Positions 22,851-29,725 of a stretch of DNA of 33,381 nucleotides are shown here, one piece after another. The position numbers and the translations under genes are program-made. Where the stretch lies: assembly GCA_964651785.1 (NCBI GenBank), contig CAZYWJ010000031.1, forward strand, positions 1 to 33,381. The letters run 5' to 3'. Positions within the stretch are counted from its first letter, which is position 1; every line of letters begins with the position of its first letter. This stretch comes from JAKVAV01 sp964651785 (GTDB lineage: Bacteria > Bacteroidota > Bacteroidia > Flavobacteriales_D > Cryomorphaceae). The notes under the pieces are model-generated. The model worked only from the letters and a program-made list of their open reading frames with translations. It was not told the DNA's origin and ran no database searches.

Positions 22851-24191
22851 ATGAAAAAGACACACATTATGTTTAAGAATGTTTTAATCTTCTCGATGGC
22901 CGTGTTGACTTCCTGGTCAGTTTTTGGTCAGACAACTCCTACGACGACTCAGGAAGATGCTTCAGGAATTAAATTAATTCACCGAGAATCAGTAAAAGGA
23001 ACGGTTAGCGTCAGAACTTTTATAAAGGGTGGGGTCAATAATTATTCCATGGAAAACCAAGGGGTAGAAGAGTTAATGCTTCAACTCATTGCTGAAGGTG
23101 GACCGGAGAGTATGACCAAAGAGGAATATCAAAGTCAAATGGAAGCTATAGGAGCTAGTATATCCTCCGGCACCGGCTATGATTACGCAAATATTTCGTT
23201 GAGTTGCATCAAACAATACATTGAGCCTGCTTGGGAAATTTATGCAAATGCCATTGTTAATCCCGCTTTTAGGCAGGAGGATTTTGAAATTGTAAAAAAT
23301 CAATTGATCACCGCTGCCAAACAGCAGAAAACAAATCCCGATGCTCACCTTATGGATTTGGCCATGCAAAGCACATGGGAGGGCACTGACTACGAGAAAA
23401 AACCTTCTGGAACAGTAGAATCATTGGAAAGTCTCACATTGGATTTGGTAAAGAAATACCATAAGAGTGTCATTCAAAAGAATCGCATATTTATTGTTTT
23501 CGTGGGCGATGTGCCGGTGGGGAAAGTGAAGTCATTCATTTCGAAAAATATGAGTCAGCTTCCGGATGGCGGAGATGCCAATTGGTTCGTTGCTGAGGAT
23601 GGCGTTAAAAAAGGACTGGCCGTAGAAGATCGAAATATCGAGACCAACTATATTTTGGGAATGTTTAGTGCTCCTAAAAAAGGAACCGAAGAATCCATTC
23701 ATAACTCTTTGGCGATGAGTATTCTTTACGATCGATTTTTTGAAGAATTGCGCACAAATCGAAGTCTTTCTTACGCTCCCGCTGCAGGGGCCACAGGCTA
23801 CATAGCACGACCGATGAATCGTGTTTACATCTCAACTACTGATCCTGAGCAAAGCTTGGAGGTTATGATGGATTTGGTTAACTCCGTGAGAACGGAAGGA
23901 TTTGAGGAGAAAGAGCTCGAAGGCACTAAGCAATCCTTTCTCACACGCTATTTTATGGGACAGGAGACCAACGCATCCATCAGTATGTCTCTGGGAGTGA
24001 ATGAAATTCAAGGGTCTTGGAAAAATATGGATCGATTTACCGATCGAGTATTAAATACTTCCTTGAGTGATATCAATTCAGTGATGGTAAATTATGGTGA
24101 CGAAATCCACTGGACTTACCTTGGAAAAGAAGAAGCAATCAAACCGAAATTTTTTACTCAGCCTGTAAAGGCCAAGAAGGTGAAAAATTAG
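22851..24191 (+). CDS. secreted M16 family protein lacking the zinc site
   Basis: A 446-residue exported M16 homologue. Its signal peptide ends SVFGQ near residue 27. At the position of HxxEH it has GVEELMLQLIAEGG, so zinc ligands are absent. The C-terminal domain keeps the substrate-binding R/Y-type segment LRTNRSLSYAPAAGA. This is the expected non-catalytic subunit that pairs with the upstream gene. An alternative ATG 18 bases inside (residue 7) is possible. A strong terminator follows. Confidence 0.9.
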   Translation: MKKTHIMFKNVLIFSMAVLTSWSVFGQTTPTTTQEDASGIKLIHRESVKGTVSVRTFIKGGVNNYSMENQGVEELMLQLIAEGGPESMTKEEYQSQMEAIGASISSGTGYDYANISLSCIKQYIEPAWEIYANAIVNPAFRQEDFEIVKNQLITAAKQQKTNPDAHLMDLAMQSTWEGTDYEKKPSGTVESLESLTLDLVKKYHKSVIQKNRIFIVFVGDVPVGKVKSFISKNMSQLPDGGDANWFVAEDGVKKGLAVEDRNIETNYILGMFSAPKKGTEESIHNSLAMSILYDRFFEELRTNRSLSYAPAAGATGYIARPMNRVYISTTDPEQSLEVMMDLVNSVRTEGFEEKELEGTKQSFLTRYFMGQETNASISMSLGVNEIQGSWKNMDRFTDRVLNTSLSDINSVMVNYGDEIHWTYLGKEEAIKPKFFTQPVKAKKVKN

Positions 24192-24216
24192 AAGTTGGAT
24201 TTTTCGAACTAAAAGG

Positions 24217-24244
24217 CGCCCTCTTTCTCGAGGGCGTTTTTTTT
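24217..24244 (+). terminator. rho-independent terminator of the M16 operon
   Basis: Stem CGCCCTC/GAGGGCG with a short TTTCTC loop followed by eight T. The T tract runs into the stop codon of the convergent gene at 24243. In the reverse direction the hairpin is followed by four T, so it may also slow transcription of the opposing gene. Confidence 0.9.
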
Positions 24245-25460
24245 ATTCTTGCAGTATTATTGACGTATAGGGAAAAGCAGTTTTAGAATAATTTGGAAGC
24301 AATTTGAGTTGACGAGCTATTTCTATTGCTTCCGCCGTATCACCACTTTTATAAAGTAGGTAAGCTTTTAAATCTGCCCGTATTTGGTTTTCTTCCGATA
24401 AGTCAGATTTAAACCATGCTGCAGTTTTGGCAATCAGATCTTTACTTTCTGAATTTTTAAGTATAACGAGCGCTATCTGGTAGCGGATTTCCGTTTTTTC
24501 CTGCAAACTTCCTCGTAGTTGATAACCCGATTCTACTAAAGCCTGCCAATTCTCGGTCAGTTGAAAATAGTAAGTTTTGTACTTATCGGTATATCTGAAG
24601 TGAGCATCTTCGAAGGCAATCTCAGCTTTGGTCAGAATTTCCGCAAAAGATTTTTCATTTCTTTCTCTTGCGGCTTTCTTGATTTGATAAAAAAAATGGT
24701 CATCCAATTTCTCGTAGACTTCATTTTTGCCAAAGCATTTAATGAGTGAATCCTTTTCAGTAATGATTCGGTTGATCAGATTTTCGCTCAAGTTAAATCG
24801 CATTACCACTGCCCAAACCTTCTCATCGTAAAAATTTGAATGAACATTGAAATATAAATCTGCAGTTTCACTCTCGGAAAGGGTCGAATGTGACTTTTCG
24901 AATGATCGCAGGAAAAACTCCGGATAGTCCGTATCGAATTGGAGTGTGTTTCGAACTCTCGGCAGAGTGTCAAACGGCAAGTTCAATGATTTAAAGGCGT
25001 CGTATGTTTTGGGAATGGTATAGATACGTCTGAGCAATTGCCCTGAATTATTAAATTCCAAACCCGCCGGTAGTCGATTGATGCGATACTTGATTAAAAC
25101 CATCCGACCAAAAGAGGTATCGATGTGTATCGTACCGAAAGGTTTGTTTAATAGAGAATCGGCCAAATTGTGATAGGCCTGATCGAAAACCAGCAGGCAG
25201 TCTCCGCACTTGCCGTCGCTAATCCACACTATGCCCGACTCATTCGGCTTTATTCCCGACACCCATTCTTCAAAGTCAGTTTGGGCTTTAATCTCGTTTT
25301 GACCAATAGCGGAAATAGGTGAAATAAACAAAAGCATTAAAATCAAATGCTTAAGGAAAAATAGAATAAAAGCCTGACGAATGTGGGAACAAGAAGGAGG
25401 ATTCAAAGCGTATATTTGTATAGTATTTTCAGTATTATTATCGTTGTACAAAACGATCAA
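24243..25460 (-). CDS. exported protein with CGDC thioredoxin-like motif
   Basis: A protein of up to 405 residues. A hydrophobic export signal at about residues 30-53 ends SAIGQ. After it come EEWVSGIKPNESGIVWISDGKCGDCLLVFDQAYH, a thioredoxin-type strand and helix with C85-G-D-C88, then a long helical region. I do not recognise a named family. The start is uncertain: from the ATG at 25460 the signal is preceded by about 27 hydrophilic residues and the frame runs over the fnr-type promoter. The ATG at 25337 leaves a short signal with no basic residue. The signal core suggests a start between these, possibly a non-ATG codon. It is divergent from the Crp/Fnr gene, so a role in periplasmic thiol or cytochrome maturation is conceivable but unproven. 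Confidence 0.7.
   Translation of the reverse strand: MIVLYNDNNTENTIQIYALNPPSCSHIRQAFILFFLKHLILMLLFISPISAIGQNEIKAQTDFEEWVSGIKPNESGIVWISDGKCGDCLLVFDQAYHNLADSLLNKPFGTIHIDTSFGRMVLIKYRINRLPAGLEFNNSGQLLRRIYTIPKTYDAFKSLNLPFDTLPRVRNTLQFDTDYPEFFLRSFEKSHSTLSESETADLYFNVHSNFYDEKVWAVVMRFNLSENLINRIITEKDSLIKCFGKNEVYEKLDDHFFYQIKKAARERNEKSFAEILTKAEIAFEDAHFRYTDKYKTYYFQLTENWQALVESGYQLRGSLQEKTEIRYQIALVILKNSESKDLIAKTAAWFKSDLSEENQIRADLKAYLLYKSGDTAEAIEIARQLKLLPNYSKTAFPYTSIILQE
25411..25418 (+). promoter_or_regulatory. Crp/Fnr gene promoter, -7 TATATTTG
   Basis: An exact TAnnTTTG located 64 bases upstream of the regulator's ATG. No -33 TTTG at 19-base spacing. I see no TGAY-N4-RTCA dyad here, so autoregulation by the same site type is not indicated. 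Confidence 0.5.
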
Positions 25461-25482
25461 AAGGTAGCGAGAAATAAATTTT

Positions 25483-26199
25483 ATGGCTCATCAGGACTTT
25501 TCAGGTAATTCACTGGCTTGTAAACTTTGTCAATCACAACGGAGATCTATGTTTTCATCACTTACGGATAGTGAGATGACGAATTTAGAGATCAGCAAGA
25601 CCTGCACAAAGTATAAAAAGGGTCAAGTCTTATTTCACGAAGGTACTCGTCCACTTGGTGTGTTCTGTGTAAATCGCGGTCGAATTAAGGTTTACAGACT
25701 GGGAATTGATGGTAAAGAGCAAATCATCAAAGTTTCTGCTTCCGGAGATTTATTGGGTTACAAAGCACTTTTATCCGATGAGCATTATAGTCTGACTGCC
25801 GAGGCTTTAGATGATTGTGTAGTCTGTTTTACGCCGAAAGATGATTTCCTCAGCCTGCTGAAGCCCGGCGGGTCTTTCTATATCGATATTCTTAAGGCCG
25901 TTTGCAAGGAGAATGGCTTGATGGCTTCAAAAATGACCGAAATGGCACAGCGAAGCGTCAGACAACGTGCTGCTCTGAGTCTGCTCATGCTCAAAGACAC
26001 CTATGGATTGGAGCACGAGCAAGAGGGTGAGATTGAGATAAATCTAACACGCGAAGATTTGGCTAATATCGTTGGTACTGCCACCGAATCGCTCATAAGG
26101 TTACTTAACGATTTTAAGAAAGAAAATTTCATTTCTACTCAAGGGCGTAAAATCCGAATACTCGATTCGGAGGGTTTACTCCGCGCATCGAGGCAGTAA
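25483..26199 (+). CDS. Crp/Fnr family transcriptional regulator
   Basis: A 238-residue regulator with a cyclic-nucleotide-like beta roll (about 40-125), a dimerisation helix and a C-terminal winged helix-turn-helix (INLTREDLANIVGTATESLIRLL, 186-208). E202 and R206 align with E209 and R213 of E. coli FNR and with E181 and R185 of CRP; the FNR serine (S212) is isoleucine here. Cysteines lie at 13, 16, 41, 62, 112, 115 and 141. C13-x2-C16 resembles the N-terminal FNR cluster cysteines, and C115 aligns with FNR C122 through the shared segment AL-x5-C-x2-P. An oxygen-sensing [4Fe-4S] role is therefore plausible but the third N-terminal cysteine is missing. It heads the cbb3 oxidase block, as in many Bacteroidota. 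Confidence 0.92.
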   Translation: MAHQDFSGNSLACKLCQSQRRSMFSSLTDSEMTNLEISKTCTKYKKGQVLFHEGTRPLGVFCVNRGRIKVYRLGIDGKEQIIKVSASGDLLGYKALLSDEHYSLTAEALDDCVVCFTPKDDFLSLLKPGGSFYIDILKAVCKENGLMASKMTEMAQRSVRQRAALSLLMLKDTYGLEHEQEGEIEINLTREDLANIVGTATESLIRLLNDFKKENFISTQGRKIRILDSEGLLRASRQ

Positions 26200-26205
26200 A
26201 ATTCC

Positions 26206-26217
26206 TGATATATATCA
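26206..26217. promoter_or_regulatory. Fnr-type operator 1 upstream of usp-ccoI
   Basis: A perfect 12-base palindrome TGATATATATCA, the half-site arrangement TGAT-N4-ATCA of FNR-family sites (consensus TTGAT-N4-ATCAA). It is 22 bases (centre to centre) upstream of operator 2 and lies in the 97-base gap between the regulator and the Usp gene. Confidence 0.6.
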
Positions 26218-26227
26218 TGTTTTATCC

Positions 26228-26239
26228 TGACTGAGGTCA
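26228..26239. promoter_or_regulatory. Fnr-type operator 2 upstream of usp-ccoI
   Basis: TGACTGAGGTCA, a TGAC-N4-GTCA dyad preceded by CC as in operator 1. Its centre lies 36.5 bases before the end of a weak -7-like GAATTTCG (26263-26270). That places it near -42 from the inferred start, the class II activator position. Confidence 0.55.
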
Positions 26240-26296
26240 TACTTAGGGTTGATTCCTATGCCGAATTTCGTGATTGGAAAATAATAGCCTCGACCT

Positions 26297-27034
26297 ATGA
26301 CCAACAAAAAAATATTAGTAGCCGTCTCATCAAGGTCTACCGGGAAGGGGATCATCCGATTCGTCAGTAGCTTCGTGGAAGGCGAAAATGTCAGCATCAG
26401 GATCTGTGTGCTCAATGATGTGAATGAAGTTTCAGAGTATGATGACATTCTTGATGAAATTTGCCTGATCTGCTTTTCCAAGTCCATTCCGTTACAAATT
26501 GAGCATTTGACTGCCGATGAACGAGATCAACTTTTTAGCAGGGCTGCCTTTTCGGATTTGTTGGTGATTGAAAAACAGGTCTTGCAATTTTTAGCTTTGG
26601 GACACGATTTTCCTGCCAATTCCTGCGCCTCGATTGCCATTCCCGAAAACTTTAATAGCATTTCCAATATTCTGCTTATAACCGATGGGTCACCTCGCTC
26701 CATTCAAGGGGTCAAACAGTTCTTTCAAACTTTTCCCAAGTTGACGGGAAATCCTGATGTCAATTGGCTTTCCGTAAGAAGCAACGAGCATACGCTAAGT
26801 TCTGATGAAGAACGTCTGCTCTTGGAGTACCTCAAACAGTATAGCAAGAATGTAGGTATTCTGAAGGTGGAGGAACCCATTACGGAAAAGCTCCTCAAGC
26901 CTATACGGTATGATAACCATACCATTGTGGTGAGCAACATGAACTACCTGCTTTCCAAATATGGTGAGGATGTGGTTTTTAAACCCTTCTTTGACAATCG
27001 AACCGCCCTGTTTTTTCCCTCACTGACAGCTTGA
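26297..27034 (+). CDS. universal stress protein-like (tandem, degenerate)
   Basis: A 245-residue soluble protein with two Usp-like halves. The first opens KKILVAVSSRSTGKGIIRFVSSF and ends FSDLLVIEKQ. The second opens ISNILLITDGSPRSIQGVKQFF and ends NHTIVVSNMNYLLSKYG. The ATP-binding G-2x-G-9x-G(S/T) motif is not present in either half, so nucleotide binding is doubtful. Its position between an Fnr-type regulator and ccoI, behind two Fnr-type dyads, points to expression under low oxygen. The stop codon shares one base with the ccoI start (TGATG). Confidence 0.72.
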   Translation: MTNKKILVAVSSRSTGKGIIRFVSSFVEGENVSIRICVLNDVNEVSEYDDILDEICLICFSKSIPLQIEHLTADERDQLFSRAAFSDLLVIEKQVLQFLALGHDFPANSCASIAIPENFNSISNILLITDGSPRSIQGVKQFFQTFPKLTGNPDVNWLSVRSNEHTLSSDEERLLLEYLKQYSKNVGILKVEEPITEKLLKPIRYDNHTIVVSNMNYLLSKYGEDVVFKPFFDNRTALFFPSLTA

Positions 27035-29442
27035 TGCGCCTGAACAATCTGAGCGAGAAAGTATTGTGCTATCACTGTGGAGATCAGTGTGAAGCCGAGC
27101 ATATACAATTTGAAGACCACGATTTCTGCTGCCATGGTTGTAAGAGTGTATACGAGCTACTGCGTTCTTGCGATTTGGATGGGTATTACACATATGCCGA
27201 TAATCCGGGTATCAAAACATTAAAAGCCCCGTCTTCAGAAAAGTTTTCCTTTTTGGAGGATGAAAGCATTCAAATAAAATTGCTCTCATTCAAAAGTGAT
27301 AAGCTTGCTAAAGTATCTCTGCGCCTTCCGGCCATGCATTGCGCAAGCTGCATATGGCTCATCGAAAACTTCAGGAAACTGGTCCCGGGAGTTATCGAAT
27401 CGCGCGTAAACTTCATGAAGCGAGAAGCTACATTTTCTTACGAGCCGGATATTGTAACGCTGCGTCGATTGGTTGAGCAACTCGCCGCCATTGGCTATGA
27501 GCCCGAGCTTAATTTGGACAGTACCTCAAAGAAAAAATCCGGTAAGCACAACCTTAAATTGATCACGCAGCTTGGTGTAGCCGGCTTTTGCTTCGGAAAC
27601 ATCATGTTGCTTAGTTTTCCCGAATATCTTTCCGTAGCCGAAGAATTGACCAACCAATACCGCTCGTTTTTCGGATATCTCAATTTTGTGTTGGCGCTCC
27701 CCGTACTGCTTTATTCAGCCGGCGATTACCTGAGGTCAGCAAAGCGGGCCGTTCTTGATCGAGCCATCAATATGGATGTGCCTATTTCCATGGGTATACT
27801 TGCCATATTTTTCCGTAGCACCTACGAAATTTTTCTCGAGGGAGGCGGTGGCTATATGGATAGTCTGGCAGCCCTGGTGTTTTTTCTCCTTATCGGGAAA
27901 TGGTTTCAGCAAAAAACGTACGATAGCCTCTCCTTTGAACGTGATTTTAAATCCTACTTCCCTATTTCCGTTCAATTGGTAGATGGCGAAAAGGAGAGGG
28001 CCATCGGAATCGAAAGTCTCAATCGAGGAGATCGTTTCAGAATCAGAAGCGGTGAGCTTATTCCGGTCGACTCAATCCTGATCGACGGAGAGTCAAAAAT
28101 CGATTACAGCTTTGTAAGTGGCGAGAGTGAGCCGGTACATGTAGAGCACGGTGCCGGGCTTTTCGCGGGAGGTCGTCAGATGGGAGCATCAATCGTGTTG
28201 GAAGCGACCAAAACGGTAGATCAAAGCTACCTCACGGGATTATGGAATTCTGACGAAAACAAAGAAGAAAATAAACTGGAAAGCTTTGCCGACAGAGTCG
28301 GTAGAGTTTTCACATACGTCATCCTATTCATAGCGCTGAGTGCAGGAATTTTTTGGATGATTTTCGATCCGAGTTTGGTCTTGAATGCAGTTAGCGCCGT
28401 GTTGATTATAGCCTGTCCATGTGCTTTGGCTTTGAGTTTTCCCTTTGCTTACGGCAATGCCATTCGCCTGACAGGAAGAAAAGGTCTCTATTTGAAAAAT
28501 GCCACCGCATTGAGTCGAATGGCCGAGGTGACCCACATCATCTTCGACAAGACGGGTACATTGACCAGAAGTTCGGAATCCAAAGTGGAGATGAAGATTT
28601 TCTCTCTTACTCCTTCCGATAAATCGGTAGCCTTAACCATGGCTTCTCAATCGGGACACCCGCTCAGCAGGATGATTGTAAAATCTTTAAAGGAAGATAC
28701 CGGTAGTTTAGAGATAACGGGATTCACGGAAGTGAAAGGCAAAGGGCTTTGCGCCGTGTATCAAGGCATTGAGTTCCGTCTGGGATCGGCTGAGTTTGTT
28801 GGCGATACGAAAATGAACCGAAATGGTAAGAATGCAAGTCAGGTATTCTTGAGTAGGAATGGCGAGGTAGTAGCGGTTTTTTCCATTTATAAGGAATACC
28901 GATCGGGGCTGAGGACTTTGATCAGTAAGTTGAAAAAGCTCTACTCACTCTACATGCTAAGCGGAGATAATGATGCCGAAAAGGAGCGAATGAGTGATTT
29001 TTTCGGGCAGCGAGATGGCTTGCTGTTCAATCAACTGCCTCATCAAAAAAGAGAGTTCATTGCAAAGTTGCGCAAACAGGGTGCCGTTACGGCCATGGTA
29101 GGCGACGGTTTGAATGATGCCGCTGCCTTGAAGGAAAGTGATCTTGGAATCTCTGTTGCTGATGATGTGTTTCGCTTTGCACCCGCCTCTGATGCCATTC
29201 TTTCGAGTGATGGATTTCACCGATTGCCCGATTTCTTTCGTTTTTCCAAGGATGTATTGAAAACGGTGAGATGGAGTTTCATCCTCTCATTTATATACAA
29301 TGGTATCGGATTGTTCTTTGCCGTTCAGGGAGTGCTTACTCCCGTCATAGCTGCGATTCTTATGCCCGTTAGCTCCATTTCCGTGGTGGCTTTTGTAACA
29401 CTTCGCACTACTTATTTCTACCGAAAAAGATTGGTGAAATGA
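27034..29442 (+). CDS. ccoI: copper-transporting P-type ATPase CcoI/FixI
   Basis: P1B-type ATPase of 802 residues that supplies copper for the CuB site of cbb3 oxidase. An N-terminal cysteine-rich metal-binding domain (C12, C15, C19, C32, C33, C36) is followed by a heavy-metal-associated domain with MHCASC (C103, C106). About eight membrane segments include the translocation motif C461-P-C463. The phosphorylation site DKTGT starts at D505, and the hinge GDGLNDAAAL is near the end. This N-terminal arrangement is specific to the CcoI/FixI group. I start at the ATG at 27034 that overlaps the previous stop, rather than the TTG at 27031. ccoS follows after about 100 bases. Confidence 0.95.
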   Translation: MRLNNLSEKVLCYHCGDQCEAEHIQFEDHDFCCHGCKSVYELLRSCDLDGYYTYADNPGIKTLKAPSSEKFSFLEDESIQIKLLSFKSDKLAKVSLRLPAMHCASCIWLIENFRKLVPGVIESRVNFMKREATFSYEPDIVTLRRLVEQLAAIGYEPELNLDSTSKKKSGKHNLKLITQLGVAGFCFGNIMLLSFPEYLSVAEELTNQYRSFFGYLNFVLALPVLLYSAGDYLRSAKRAVLDRAINMDVPISMGILAIFFRSTYEIFLEGGGGYMDSLAALVFFLLIGKWFQQKTYDSLSFERDFKSYFPISVQLVDGEKERAIGIESLNRGDRFRIRSGELIPVDSILIDGESKIDYSFVSGESEPVHVEHGAGLFAGGRQMGASIVLEATKTVDQSYLTGLWNSDENKEENKLESFADRVGRVFTYVILFIALSAGIFWMIFDPSLVLNAVSAVLIIACPCALALSFPFAYGNAIRLTGRKGLYLKNATALSRMAEVTHIIFDKTGTLTRSSESKVEMKIFSLTPSDKSVALTMASQSGHPLSRMIVKSLKEDTGSLEITGFTEVKGKGLCAVYQGIEFRLGSAEFVGDTKMNRNGKNASQVFLSRNGEVVAVFSIYKEYRSGLRTLISKLKKLYSLYMLSGDNDAEKERMSDFFGQRDGLLFNQLPHQKREFIAKLRKQGAVTAMVGDGLNDAAALKESDLGISVADDVFRFAPASDAILSSDGFHRLPDFFRFSKDVLKTVRWSFILSFIYNGIGLFFAVQGVLTPVIAAILMPVSSISVVAFVTLRTTYFYRKRLVK

Positions 29443-29454
29443 TAAGGGGAGAAA

Positions 29455-29472
29455 AACTGATAAAAGTCAGTT
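29455..29472. promoter_or_regulatory. Fnr-type operator 1 upstream of ccoS-ccoNOQP
   Basis: AACTGA-N6-TCAGTT containing the dyad TGATAAAAGTCA (29458-29469), of the form TGAT-N4-GTCA. Its centre is 22 bases from operator 2, the same spacing as at the usp-ccoI promoter. Confidence 0.6.
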
Positions 29473-29479
29473 TCGCATA

Positions 29480-29491
29480 TGACGAGCATCA
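29480..29491. promoter_or_regulatory. Fnr-type operator 2 upstream of ccoS-ccoNOQP
   Basis: TGACGAGCATCA, of the form TGAC-N4-ATCA. Its centre lies 36.5 bases before the end of the -7-like TTCATTTG at 29515-29522, identical to the distance at the usp-ccoI promoter. It is consistent with class II activation near -42. Confidence 0.6.
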
Positions 29492-29514
29492 TAAAAACGA
29501 CACGAACTATGTCA

Positions 29515-29522
29515 TTCATTTG
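29515..29522 (+). promoter_or_regulatory. ccoS-ccoNOQP promoter, -7 TTCATTTG
   Basis: Matches TAnnTTTG with one mismatch, 21 bases upstream of the ccoS ATG. No -33 TTTG is visible, as expected for an activator-dependent promoter. An extra inverted repeat GACA-N7-TGTC (29499-29513) lies directly upstream. Confidence 0.5.
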
Positions 29523-29543
29523 TATCGACCCAAAATAGTCTGA

Positions 29544-29720
29544 ATGGAAGCACTCTTCATACTCATCGGAATCAGCCTCGCAGTGGCAATTATATTTCTC
29601 ATTTCTTTTCTCTGGGCCGTCAAGTCAAAACAATATGACGATGATTTTACACCATCGGTCAGAATGCTTTTTGATTCTGAAACCCAAACCAATTCAAACG
29701 ATAATACTTCAAACAAATAG
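29544..29720 (+). CDS. ccoS: cbb3 oxidase maturation protein CcoS
   Basis: A 58-residue protein read directly from the sequence. One membrane helix (ALFILIGISLAVAIIFLISF) is followed by the CcoS signature WAVKSKQYDDDFTPSVRML and a polar tail. CcoS is needed for cofactor insertion into cbb3 oxidase in proteobacteria. It lies between ccoI and ccoN, ends 5 bases before the CcoN start, and carries the operon's Fnr-type promoter upstream. It is easily missed because of its length. Confidence 0.93.
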   Translation: MEALFILIGISLAVAIIFLISFLWAVKSKQYDDDFTPSVRMLFDSETQTNSNDNTSNK

Positions 29721-29725
29721 CAGAC

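Noticed and set aside
26215..26487. A 90-codon minus-strand frame between the regulator and the Usp gene
   Set aside because: It runs through the operator region and opposite the Usp start, with no promoter or protein-like pattern.
29499..29513. GACA-N7-TGTC inverted repeat upstream of ccoS as an independent operator
   Set aside because: Four-base arms are common by chance and no counterpart exists at the usp-ccoI promoter; noted only as context.
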